Shown here in pieces: positions 35,163-45,876 of a stretch of DNA of 64,000 nucleotides. This stretch comes from Metallyticus violacea (lineage: Eukaryota > Arthropoda > Insecta > Mantodea > Metallyticidae): assembly GCA_030762175.1 (NCBI GenBank), contig CM060830.1, positions 47,498,501 through 47,562,500 of the forward strand, given 5' to 3'. How positions within the stretch are numbered: position 1 is the stretch's first letter; each line of letters begins with the position of its first letter. The translations under genes were made by a program, and so were the position numbers. The notes under the pieces were generated by a model. The model saw only the letters and a program-made list of their open reading frames with translations. It was not told the origin of the DNA and ran no database searches.

Positions 35163-36034
35163 ATTGCTTCTCCTAGAATCACCAATGCCAATTTATACTT
35201 TATAATCATTAATTTATGATTAATTAAAATGTAAAGACGTATATTAAACAACCTGGACAATGCCATTATTTTGTGTTTTCTCTGAGATTAATTGCAGAGG
35301 TTTTTAAGAATTGCTCAAGATATCTTACTGATGAAATGCGTATCTTTGGAGAAGATTTTCTGGAAAAAAAAAGTTTTACATCATTTGGCGCCCGTGGGGT
35401 TCCCTCGACTTGATGAATTTCTCCCATTTCTCCTAATGCATACAGCGGTGAGGTGTTTTGTCGGACAGCACTTTCATAAATTGGCAAGCCAGTTCCCGGG
35501 CAGAAAATATTTGGCAGGACAGAAAACATCTGAGTACCACACAGTCTTTTCAAGTTGTGCCCTTTCCACCTTTTTCGCGACTGATGCATTAAAATACGAG
35601 AACGGAATATAATTATGATGCAATAAAATATTAAGAGGACCTATGTTCGAGGCTCTGTTATACAAGGTGAATGTAGTTTGTTTACATGTTCACTTCATGC
35701 TACATATTCCCTGTCAAGACATTATTATAAATAACGAAAAAGTTGCAGAATAAGAGAAGTGTATATAGAAAATGAAAATTATTTTTTGTCTGAAAGAAAA
35801 AGCCTGAAAACCTGTATACAGATTCAAACCCAGTATTTATTGGGATTAGTTTCGAAAATATTTTAAGAGTAAATTTAATATAAATAATATTTAAACTGTA
35901 TTGTATACAAATAACTATTGAAAATCTTGTAGTAAATATTTACCCCTGTAGTAAGTTATACTTAATACAAATATTATTTTATACCTTTCTTAAAGTGTTT
36001 ATATAAATTAACAAAACAGTGTTATATGTCGGGC
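35163..36034. other. No recognised feature
   Basis: The overlapping frames at 35266-35612 on both strands are open but carry no motif I recognise. They are probably chance or part of an unknown repeat. Confidence 0.35.
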
Positions 36035-36175
36035 ATGGCACGGTAGCTCAGATGGTAAGGGCCTTGGCACGGTAAGTCAATGATCGTGGTTTGAGTCCTA
36101 GCCATAATCTCAAGATATTTTTATCTGACAGTCTTGCAATTAATTTTAATGTTTTATAAACGTAAAAAAATTAGG
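36035..36175 (+). mobile_element. SINE-D: tRNA-like head plus short body
   Basis: GGCACGGTAGCTCAGATGG is an A-box-like segment of the T-A-G-C-T-C-A-G type found in Lys/Ala/Asn tRNAs. ATCGTGGTTTGAGTCCTAGC serves as the B box 60 bp later. The flanks can partly pair as in a tRNA (GGCA/TAGCC, imperfect). About 65 bp of further sequence ends near ACGTAAAAAAATT. The head resembles the partial one at the window's right edge, which supports a repeat rather than a functional tRNA. No anticodon-loop-consistent gene is evident. Confidence 0.6.
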
Positions 36176-37593
36176 AAAGTTGGTATATTTTTTATGAAGG
36201 CCCTTTCCTTCAAAATAAACCCAAAAGTAACAACCACCAACAAAGTTTGCATGTCTGTCTGTTGATATAAATCTTCAATTTTCATAAAAAAAAACAAACA
36301 AACGATAGGAAATATTTTTGTTTACTATAATTTGTATAATATAGCCTTGTTTTGAGCAATTAATACATCTAGTACTCAATAACTCTAAATTAAATAAATA
36401 TATCATTTTTAGGTTCTAAAATTTATAACATTTAACATTTCAGATGACAGTTAATGTGTAGATATAAATAATCAAATACTAGAACAGTCCAAAAACATCA
36501 TCAGGTTTTTACTTTCCATGTTGATAAATATGTAATTTGAAAAATTCATGTAGAACATACTGCCCCAAAACTAATATCTGCTAACTAAGCGCTCTCAGTA
36601 TCTCATTACAGCCCCAGGTCTGTACTAACATTATTTACTGTGCTTATTTCTATTAAATTATGAAATAAGGATTAATATTTTGTGGTAATTCCGTTGAAAG
36701 CAAGGGAATTTTCACATCAGAAGAGGACAACACGAAAATTTGTGATGCTAACTACAGGAACTTTATATAAAAGGATATTTCAAATTGCAATATTTTGACA
36801 TTTCTCTCTGAACATATGTTTTCCGTTATGGGTTTTTATTTTAAAAATAAACAATACTTTATCAATGCTAGACAGTAAACAAATTTTCATACACCATTGC
36901 TATTTCTTCTTGCTATGAAAAGGGAGCCCATTATGAAAGTATAAGAAGTTTAATGTTCTCCCAAAAATTTTAAACCATTATATTCCGATAATAGACATAA
37001 ATATAAATATGCTCTTACAGAAATCCTGTAAAACAAGGTTTATTACTATGTAGAAGAATTTACAAATGACAATGGTTTTTATTCTTTGGTAAAATATTAA
37101 CTATCTATATTTTGCTAAATATTCTTTATACTTTGTCGAATTACTGCACAAAACATATTTTTCATATGAACATTTTCTTTATAATCCTTTTTTCACATTA
37201 AAATATGCAATGTGAGGTACCGGATTAAATTTAATAACCTCGCCCCATCCCGTCTAGTGCTTTTGCTTCCGTCTAAACAAAAACACGATGCCAAGAGGTA
37301 CTGGTAATTCTCTAGGGTTGTCCCTGTTACTTTTATACATCACAGTTCAAGCAGGAGCTGTGAATATTTCCTATTTCTGATATTATTAAGAATATCTTAG
37401 AGTGTCCTTAATTAATATATAAAGAATAAGAGAATAAATAACTTATTCTCACTTCCATACCCGATTTCTGTTAGCACTAATCGTAAGAAGAACTGAAAGT
37501 GACAGCAGAGGCGTGACAACGCTGTTTTTCTGAGTAAATGCTGACACACCTTATGCCTCACGAGTATCATCAACGTAATATATTATTTTTTAA
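36176..37593. other. No recognised feature
   Basis: AT-rich DNA without long frames or known repeats. Confidence 0.45.
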
Positions 37594-37860
37594 TTAGTGT
37601 TTAATGCCCGTTTTTACTACTGAGGCACCACAGGCGGTTAACACTGATGATACATAAGATAAAATTATATATTGGGAAAGGTCTATTAACGAAGGAAACG
37701 TTTCAGGCCTAAGTTTAGGGTACCTCCCTGGCATTCGTCATTTATGAGGACTGAGGAAAATCTGGAAAAAACCTCGGTCTAGGAGAACAGTCCTGGCGGG
37801 ATTCGAACCCCAGACCTTTCGCTCACGAGTCCGCGCCTTAATGTCCTCCGCCACTTGTGG
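37594..37860 (-). mobile_element. SINE-A copy, full length
   Basis: It runs from TAGTGTTTAATGCCCGTTTT at the 3' end to CCACAAGTGGCGGAGG (minus sense) at the head. The B box GGGGTTCGAATCCCGCC is intact. It is directly followed by a (TA)n run. Confidence 0.92.
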
Positions 37861-37871
37861 AAACATATGAA

Positions 37872-37879
<8 letters not shown>

Positions 37880-37905
<26 letters not shown>
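37880..37905. repeat. (TA)n microsatellite
   Basis: About 13 TA units between a SINE-A and a SINE-B. Confidence 0.95.
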
Positions 37906-37993
37906 AACAAAAACATCACACAAACATCACTATGTCTGGTTTTTCATTTGTTTCCTTTTGCATTCATGTTTACTCTTTTGTTGATAAATATTA

Positions 37994-38291
37994 TTTATTT
38001 TATTTGTTTTATTTGCGAACGCTCTTTAACATCTCAGGTCATCAGCGTCGCATTCTATTCAGAGCGTGAAACGGCCGACAAATTTTGCTCAGAGGCCTCT
38101 TCTTTCAGGCTTGAGGTTCTTTATGTTGCCGTAAATGTACAACACGGGACCCACGGTTTTACTTTCCTTCAAAAGGAAGCGATACTTAGGATTTTCACGC
38201 CCGAAAAAATCCATCTTTCCTGGCCAAAATCCTATCCATGATCTTAAGTTTACAAGGAAAGTATGGGTACTCCTACATCACCAGCACCGAC
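37994..38291 (-). mobile_element. SINE-B copy, full length with TSD
   Basis: The body is intact in family order and the head is diverged (TCGGTGCTGGTGATGTAG in minus sense). GATAAATATTA at 37983-37993 recurs exactly at 38292-38302 as an 11-bp TSD. Confidence 0.93.
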
Positions 38292-38302
38292 GATAAATAT
38301 TA

Positions 38303-40104
38303 ATAATGTAAATAAACACGCTATAGGAATTTTAAATACAAATTATGATTCCCCATTAAATATTATAATACAGGTAATGCAATGTTTTTATGAAAGCAAC
38401 AGAACACTTTTTTTTTTCAAGATCTGAGAAAATTAATTGAAATATGCTATCTCCTAAGAAATTTGAAATATCCCAAAACACTGCAAAATACTGTGCATGG
38501 CATATGTTATAGAACAGCGGACATTCCCAAAGTTTGTAAATATCAAATTTCATTATTTGCCCAAAGCATTGCTGTTTATTCCTGATCTCAATTATTATAA
38601 TATTTGTCGCGTTTTAATATTTAAGTGGCTTTTTAATGCCTCTATAGTGGGTATTACCCATTTATTAAACCTTTTCTATCACATACTTTATATATTATAT
38701 TCTGTGTTGCCTCTATATGGTTAGCGTGTTTGATATGTGGGACTTTTTCCGAAAGGGATAGATTTCCAGCTTGGGAGGCTCTGGTTAAAGAACAAGTAGA
38801 TCCGGTCTACAAAGCCGAGGTTTAGGTTGTTCAGAGCTATATCTATGCCAAGATTATTAATTGAACTATATTATTATGCACTGAACCAAGTCAATTATTC
38901 CTTATTTATGTAGCTATAGCGGTACTTTATAAATTAAATTTAAAATTTATACATTTTACTAATTGAGAAAGGTTTTATAAATGGTGAGGAGAATCGCAAA
39001 CCAGTTGCACTAGATGCAAGCAATGTGGTTAGCACTCCGCTCTTGCTTTTCAGGGAATTTGCTCGAAAGCAACTTATCAGCTATCCTTATGTGAATCTGG
39101 ACATGACAGAAACTGTTACAAAACATTAGGTGTTCTAACACATACAGAAAAAGAGATGAAAGCTAGTGCCTGCTTATGGAGGGCTGGATGATGGACGCTC
39201 AAGGCATGTTAGGATACGAGAACGTTTATGTCTTTCAAAGGATCATGACATATAGTTCGATGTCATACCGCGACAGCCCTTTCAGTACCTCCTAGCCTGT
39301 TTTTCTATAGTCCAGCTGAAATTTAACATTTCTATAAAACGTGAATGCAGAAGAGAAAATACAAGAACACCTGCGGATCGCCTTCTGGTGAACCAGTTGG
39401 CAGAGACGAATGCTCGCAAACCGCAACGAAAGCATCCAAGGGCACCATTTGCTCATTTAGAAGCTCGCTTGAATGCACTGCCGTTGAATAGGGTTACCTA
39501 CCTACATTGCACTATCTTCCATCCCATTTAATTCGGAAAGAAAAATTATTATGCTCGGGGTATGACAAAGATGTTGTATCTGACAAAGGGGCTGAAGGAA
39601 CAATGGGTGCAGCAGGGCGCAAGCGAAATATATCCACCACTCTCTTTATTAGGCGCATTACCAGCGCGTCATCGCACCACGTGACATCTCCCATTACCTA
39701 ACAAGCTCTGAGAGATTAAGGCACCCCGTTACCCTGCATCTTTCATGCCAAAGTCGCTCCCATCCCAACTGCTACGGATCTCTTTTCTTTCCTACGTCAT
39801 AGCCTATACTTGCCCCAGGTCTCTAAGGGACTCCATTGCGAGATTACATTATCCATAACGTGAAACAAAAGAAGTGCCGTGAATGCAAGAGTAGCGTTCA
39901 TTTGTTTAATTATTTCTGCGTAACTCGCTTCGGCTGCAAACTGTTTACTAGGTCACAACGTAAACACACTCCACGAGAGACAAGTGTTATTTAATAATTG
40001 CAACTAACAAGAAAACAGTTATTCATACCTTGATAACCTTTTAATTTACATTACAGCTATCATAAACATTAAAAGTATTGGTGCAATGATATTCAAAATA
40101 AATG
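38303..40104. other. No recognised gene; GC-richer patches
   Basis: GC-richer patches lie at about 39360-39480 and 39580-39720, in otherwise AT-rich DNA. The two-strand frames at 39507-39701 have no recognised motif. Confidence 0.35.
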
Positions 40105-40866
40105 CATATAACTTTTTTCCTTTTTTGATAGTGTTGAACGAATATTTTGAGGGTAGTATGAAAGGGCATATCACAGTAAAGTTGAATTTACCAACGTCAG
40201 TTCCCAATTTTTCAAAGACTGCTATTAAAACTAATTTAATGAAAATTTTACAGCATACAGATGCTCATAAATGATTTTTTAAATCTATTTCACGACTATG
40301 ACTTTGAAGCAAATTATAAATTCTTTTCAATTGTTTTTTTTTTTTCCAAATATTTATTTTTTATTTTGTTTCGTTTTATCCTAGCTCTACCATAGTCGAT
40401 TAGCATCATCACCATAATATCATGAATAAGTGGTAAAGTTTTCAAAGTGATATCTCATACAGGTCCTTAAAAATGGGAAACTTTTGTAAAAATATAGTTT
40501 TGAAACAATTGCCGCCAAAAATGTTTTCCAGAAAAACAAACTGTTTGAGGGAAACACCAGCCTAAACCCTCTAGCATTGTAAAACAACAAAGAACTATGT
40601 CAAGGAAATTAGCGCTACCAATTTATGAAATACAACTTTTTCTATCATTCAAGACAAACCACAGTCTTCTAGAGAAAATGTTTCCTGAGATACAGAATTT
40701 TAACTAACAGATGCTCACGAAATAAAAAAAAACACTTATAACTAAGGAAGATTAATGAAACGCACATCAAAATAAACAGAAAAATCCACATATTAAAATA
40801 GTACAAAAAACAAAAATATGATTTTTGACCTCCCACCCCACCTTTCCCTTTAATATTTCCCTTAAT
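40105..40866. repeat. Dispersed repeat R1, copy 1
   Basis: It matches 58922-59640 in the same orientation. Shared blocks are AGTATGAAAG, ATTTACCAACKTCAGTTCCC and TAGCTCTACCA. GGAAACACCAGC, TTTATGAAATACAACTT and TTCAAGACAAACCA are also shared, as are CCTGAGATA then AGAATTTTAACT, and AAAATAAACAGAAAA. Both copies end in a pyrimidine-rich CCCTTTAATA segment. Many substitutions and small indels show age. No shared ORF or terminal structure is obvious, so the class is unknown. Confidence 0.8.
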
Positions 40867-41790
40867 TACTGGTGGACAATTTACATGGACCGGATTTATA
40901 GTAAGATACTTTTTTTTTAACAGCCAAAATCTTTATTGTACTTTACTGCCTATTCCTGTTATTTTAAAGTTATTTTCCTACTTGTAAAATTACCGATTTT
41001 GTACTTTAGTGATTCCTCCTAGGAAGGCCTTAATAAGACTTTAAGCTGCACAAGTAGTGCTTGCTATACCCGTTTCGTCTTCATTGCGAACGAACGGCAT
41101 TTGTTTGTGAGCTTTCAATGTCAGTTTGCATTATTGACTTATAAAAATAATCACAGTAGTTACAGCGTGACACGGACTAAAACAGTAACACTATCTTAGA
41201 TGCCTCTTGTCCGTAATGTAAACGAGGCTGCAATGCCTATTAGCCATTGGATACCGACTTAAAATAACTAACTGCTTTGAAACTTGCATTCTTTGTTAGG
41301 CTCAATGAGGAATAATCTCTCCTTTCACAACGTGCTAATATAAACATGTTGAGAGAAAAAGAAATCAATTTTTAGTAAATGTCTTGAGTATTTCTGCGAT
41401 TTATTTACAAATAATATAGCTGTTTATAATATATAAAAATCATTACTTGAATTTTTATTATACAAAAAGTAATTATATACAACTTTAGCTATAAATAATT
41501 AAAACGATTATTATGAAAATTTAGTGACCATTACGTTTAAATTAATTCTTGGTTACCAGTAACAATGTGAATTTTTTTATTTCCACTGCTTAAATTACAT
41601 TTTGGATTGTCACTTAACACACCAATTTAAGAAACGATGAAACATAAAATAGTATGAAATGTCCTATATTTAATATGCAGATCTTGTAGGTTATCACATA
41701 TATTGTTATGGAGAATGAAAAATAAACTAATAAATAATAAACTTAATTCTATGTTGAAGATTAAACCAAAAAATCTCCTGCTTTTTAGTT
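40867..41790. other. No recognised feature
   Basis: AT-rich, unassigned. Confidence 0.45.
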
Positions 41791-41794
41791 AGCA

Positions 41795-42300
41795 CAAACG
41801 GTCTGTGAAGCATGTACAACGCCGATTTCGTTCAGAACACAAGTTCAAAGACACGATCTCTTTCCTGACTTTAACAGAATAATGGCCTGGGGTATAAAGC
41901 TCAGGCAAACAGAGAGCCTCTTCGACAAAACTGGTAAGCATTCTAAGAAAAACATTTCTGAAGATAACATTAAAACCTGCTTTACAGGAAGCTCAAGAAA
42001 ATCAATCCGAAAAGTTGGTTTACAGCTCAAACATCCTCGCAGTACGGTTCATAAAGTTGTGCAAAAAATCTCCATCTGAGAGCATACAGAATTCAAATAA
42101 CAAGGCGGATCAAGCTCGACGATGAAGACAAAAGACTGACTTATGGTGCAAGTGTTTTGAACAAAATTGATGAAGAAGTTCATACTTAGATCATGTGTGT
42201 TTCTCTAACGAGTCACACATGGAAAATCAACATACAAAATTGCAGAATCGGTTACGTTAGAATTCGCGTGTTGTGTTTGAACACAAACGTGGTAAACACA
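41795..42300 (+). pseudogene. Mariner-like transposase N-terminal half, decayed
   Basis: The frame 41882-42079 gives SLFDKTGKHSKKNISEDNIK, then SSRKSIRKVGLQLKHPRSTV and HKVVQKISI. This matches the helix-turn-helix part of mariner-like transposases, where relatives show E-T-G-S-V, a later S-P-R-K-S-x-R-R-x-S and T-V-H-K-V-L. After a frameshift, GASVLNKIDEEVHT (about 42150-42190) and a segment aligning with the F-S-D-E-S-T-F-H-V-x-G-K block follow, with the aspartates lost. CLNTNVVNTGWSYRN corresponds to the next block. The second half of the enzyme is missing. Confidence 0.6.
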
Positions 42301-42997
42301 GGCTGGTCATATCGAAATTTATTAAGGATAAAGTTCTTAATGTATCACAAATGTTAATCTTCAGTTAAATACGTTTTTTTTTTTTAATTTAATAGTTACA
42401 TGCATTTCTTTTATTTGTGTTTTAAGAGGGTCTTAGTATTAAAAATGCCTGAACAACCGATCTCTAAAATTGTAAGATGATATGATAAATTAGGAAAGGG
42501 ATTTTGTGAGACGAAAGATTCCAAATCTTATGTTTTCTGTAACTTCATAAAAGAATAAATATCTAAAGCTCATTAAAATCTCAGTTTGATGTTAATGTGA
42601 CACACAGCTGCCCCTCACTCCTGAATGTCGCAATTTTACATCAGAACTTATCGCTTCACCGAAGCATGTAGTGAAACTGTATACAAAGTTTCCTTTCGCT
42701 AGCCTAAGCCATGTTAAACAGGTTATATATAAAAATCATAAGATAATATCATGCCTCGCACTTCTGAAATTTAAAGGTGTCATAATTCATTGTACTTACA
42801 TGGTAAATGTTGGATATGATGTTAATAACAACTTGGCATGTACTCCACTTATAACATATCGGTGACATCGCTTCTTCCGGAATCATCATCTAAAGAACGT
42901 AATGATACTGCACAATTGTGTTTTATATTTCATGATGACATGTAAAATTTCAGTTCATGTAAAATAACGAAAAATACAGTATTTTTTGTAAATATTC

Positions 42998-43001
<4 letters not shown>
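42301..43001. other. No recognised feature
   Basis: AT-rich; the 64-codon frame at 42671-42865 is unrecognised. Confidence 0.4.

Positions 43002-43031
<30 letters not shown>
43002..43031. repeat. (AT)n microsatellite
   Basis: About 15 AT units. Confidence 0.95.
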
Positions 43032-43032
<1 letters not shown>

Positions 43033-43524
43033 GATTGAAAAAATTTACTATATGTTTTCTTATGTGCCAAATGCTTAAATATGCACTACAAAACGCATAC
43101 TACTTTTTTGCAAATAACATGAAATTAAAATCACAGCAGCAGTTGTGGAACTAAGGGCGGATTTTGGTATATTTGCACGTAAGGTTTTGAAGCAGGACCG
43201 GCTTTTCAGGTGCAGTAACGTACAGCGGGCTGCACTTATCTGTTATCAGTATTGCTAATAATTACAGTAATTATTAATTGCATGGTTTTCGTTCTTAACT
43301 CCAAATTAAACTATTTCTGAGTACTGACATATGAATTTACTGGTCCCATCGCGCTGCTTTGACACCATTCTAAAACCTGTATTCTCGGATACAGCTCAAT
43401 TCAGTTAGAACAGATGTGGCTGTTCTTCATATCCGGTTGCCGTGGCTATGGCGGACGCTTGCTTTGCGCAACGAGATTGCAAGACTTATCCCTACAATCG
43501 CCAGTTGATACATATTATTAGATC
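43032..43524. other. No recognised feature; GC-richer patch
   Basis: GGTTGCCGTGGCTATGGCGG lies in a GC-richer patch at about 43430-43500. No repeat or coding assignment. Confidence 0.35.
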
Positions 43525-43536
43525 ATGAATATTTAC

Positions 43537-43834
43537 AGTCGGTCTTGGTGGTTTACTGGTAACCATACTTGACTCCTAAACCCAAGATCGCGGGTTCAAA
43601 CCCAGTCAGGACCCGTGGCTGTTTTTCGGGCGAAAAAAAAAATTAAGTATGGTTTCCTTCGGTAAGGAAGCAGAGCCATGGGTCCCATTCGTAGATTTAC
43701 GGCGTGTAAAAGAACCTCGAGCCTAAAAGAAGAGGCCTCTGAGCAAAAATTGTCGGCCGTTTCACGTCCCGAATTGAATGGAATGCTGATGACCTGAGAT
43801 GTTAAAGGGCGTCCGTAAATGAAACAAATAAAAA
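43537..43834 (+). mobile_element. SINE-B copy, full length with TSD
   Basis: It starts AGTCGGTCTTGGTGGTTTAC with B box GCGGGTTCAAACCCAG. The body is complete to ACCTGAGATGTTAAAGGGCG and an A-rich tail. ATGAATATTTAC is repeated exactly at 43525-43536 and 43835-43846 as a 12-bp TSD. Confidence 0.94.
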
Positions 43835-43846
43835 ATGAATATTTAC

Positions 43847-44180
43847 CAACAGAAGTACATTATAAAATGAACTGTTTTTTTTTTCAATGAATGTGTTTAT
43901 GCGTCGTTGTTTCTGTGTATTTAAGCTATCTCTATTGGCATAATATCTGTTTATAGTATATTAGACATACCTTATTGCGTGGATAAATGTTTAAGATACT
44001 AATGAAGCTAATATCGTAATTTTTACAAATGTAATAATTGTATAATGCTACGAACGAATTACTTAAGCTCGTATCTTTTATATACCAACTTTTATAAAGT
44101 AAAATTAATATTCACTTTGATTTTCAAATAAATTTTTCTTAAGACGATGCATTGTTTCATTATATTGACGACGTCATATT
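43847..44180. other. No recognised feature
   Basis: AT-rich spacer. Confidence 0.4.
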
Positions 44181-44336
44181 ATGGATGAAAAATTATTCGT
44201 TTGTGTATTGTTACTGTTGTTAGCAATGATGGATTTACCGCAAGAAATTTTAGTTCAAGCTAAAAAGGCTCAATCATCACTAATTCCACAATACATATCT
44301 GAAATAACAGATATACTTATTATGGATGAACAGTAA
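44181..44336 (+). CDS. Small ORF, 51 codons, signal-peptide-like N-terminus (weak)
   Basis: ATG at 44181 follows CATATT, and TAA is at 44334-44336. The product begins MDEKLFVCVLLLLLAMM, a short charged start followed by a leucine-rich hydrophobic core, as in a secretory signal. It continues DLPQEILVQAKKAQSSLIPQ to an acidic C-terminus. It has one cysteine, so it is not a disulphide-rich peptide. An alternative reading is that DLPQEILVQAKKAQSSLIP is the decayed N-terminus of a recombinase-like or transposon protein, based on a vague resemblance. No splice or promoter evidence was found, and such frames arise by chance in AT-rich DNA. Confidence 0.15.
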   Translation: MDEKLFVCVLLLLLAMMDLPQEILVQAKKAQSSLIPQYISEITDILIMDEQ

Positions 44337-44847
44337 AAGTATAAAAATATTAATAATATTGCAGCAACTTTGATGTTGGCATAAACCGCATATTTAAATT
44401 AAAATCGGATCATACGTCACTTTGATCATTAAGTTCGTCGAACGAACCTAACAGAAGTCAGTGATTCTCTCTTTCCCTTGCCAATTAAACAAAAATTATT
44501 TCTGCAAGTGTTTTATTCTGTTTTAAAGAAATAAGTAAGGTTTTATACTTTTATTATTAACCAACATCTATTCGAAATTCGGCATATAAATTTGCGATCT
44601 AAATTACTGGCATGAGTTATTACTTCATCCAGGCATAAAATAAACTAACTGAAACGCGACACAAAGTTCGTTACCAACCGTATCATTCGCTATAACCGCT
44701 AATACATTTTGTTAAGTGCTGTTTATGACAATTACTGTGCATATTAGTAAGTGAAAGTAATATACTATGTCGTGCAAATTTTGGCCAATTGGCTGGAAAT
44801 TAACTGACACTAAAGTAGATCGTAACGATATTTCTCCTATTGCCAAC
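44337..44847. other. No recognised feature
   Basis: AT-rich, unassigned. Confidence 0.4.
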
Positions 44848-45040
44848 AGCGGTCGAGGTCGTTATGGTATGGAATCATGAACGGGAGGTGCAGATTCGAT
44901 TCCCACAAGGGCCGTCCTCAATGTATTAATTTTTTTTTTTTTTTTTTTTTTTCCCAGGTTTTGCCAAGTCCTCATAAATAACAAATGCCGGGAAGGTACT
45001 TTAAACTTAGGCCTGGAGCGCTTCCTTCCTTAAAACGGGT
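44848..45040 (+). mobile_element. SINE-A copy with internal 3' deletion
   Basis: Degraded head (GCGGTCGAGGTCGTTATGG), B box GATTCGATTCCCACAAG, then an expanded T run (about 44931-44952). The body continues to CTTCCTTCCTTAAAACGGGTG. The roughly 85 bp that usually lie between CTTAAA and AAAACGGGCGTTAAA are missing, and the join falls in an AAAA stretch present at both breakpoints. Confidence 0.85.
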
Positions 45041-45044
45041 GTAA

Positions 45045-45090
45045 AAAAAAAACAACAAACAAACAAACAAACACACACACACACACACAC
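45045..45090. repeat. A-rich tail, (AAAC)n and (AC)n microsatellites
   Basis: The tail after the SINE-A changes from an A run to AAAC units and then about nine AC units. This is a typical microsatellite birth site in a SINE tail. Confidence 0.9.
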
Positions 45091-45230
45091 TCTGTCAGCA
45101 CATGTTCAAGAACCAACGCTTGAAATATCTTGGTTTAGTTTTATTACGGTTTTTAATGTGAACTCTTTATATTGCATTCTAAGAGCTTTTATGAGTTTTA
45201 AACTTTTTAGAAGTTTTTATTATTCTGTGA

Positions 45231-45233
<3 letters not shown>

Positions 45234-45284
<51 letters not shown>
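45234..45284. repeat. (TA)n microsatellite, about 25 units
   Basis: A pure alternating AT run of 51 bases, the longest TA tract in the window. Confidence 0.97.
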
Positions 45285-45287
<3 letters not shown>

Positions 45288-45594
45288 GCATTTCTCTCCA
45301 ATCAAAATGGAAGTAATTTTCAAGAATAAATTAATATAATATTTTTGTAGTTTCAATGCACACTTTTAAAATGTTTTTAAAAAATTACTGAAGTTTTGTT
45401 AAAACAAAAACATGGATGGCATTTATTCCTAGTTAAGATGGAGATAGAACTAAACAATAGTATTGTTGTGAAAATGCATGTCTATTGTCGCTCATCTATC
45501 TATATTCAAAGGCTAAATTCGCTCCGCAATAATTTAAAAAAGGAAGTAAAATTTAAAATTGAACATATGGTATTTCAGATTATATTCTGATTCA
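45285..45594. other. No recognised feature
   Basis: AT-rich spacer with a chance 64-codon frame. Confidence 0.4.
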
Positions 45595-45876
45595 TTTTAT
45601 TTAAGGACTCTCTTTTAACATCTCAGATCATCAGCGTCCATAAATTAAGGGCGTGAAACGGCCGACAAATTTTGCTCATAGGCCTCATCGTTCAGGCTTG
45701 AGGTTTATTTACGTGCCGTAAATGTACGAAACGGGATCCACGGCTTACTTCCTTTCCGAAGGAAGCCATACTTAGAGTTTTTAAGCCCGAAAAAATCCAT
45801 CGACTCTGATCGAGATCGAACCCGCGATCTTGGGTTAGGAGGCAAGTATGGTTACCACTACACCACCAGGACCGAC
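45595..45876 (-). mobile_element. SINE-B copy, full length
   Basis: Minus sense begins GTCGGTCCTGGTGGTGTAG, with a one-base loss near CCTAACCCAAGATCGC. The body is complete, and the 3' end reads GATCTGAGATGTTAAAAGAG. No clear TSD. Confidence 0.93.

Noticed and set aside
35266..35612. 106-107 codon frames on both strands over the same interval
   Set aside because: Opposite-strand pair without motifs or splice context. Long open overlap by chance or from an unknown repeat.
36035..36110. Functional tRNA gene
   Set aside because: Stems pair imperfectly and the length between the boxes is too great. It resembles the head at the window end, so a SINE is more likely.
37738..38241. Frames with tyrosine-isoleucine repeats
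   Set aside because: They read through the (TA)n microsatellite and the flanking SINE-A and SINE-B.
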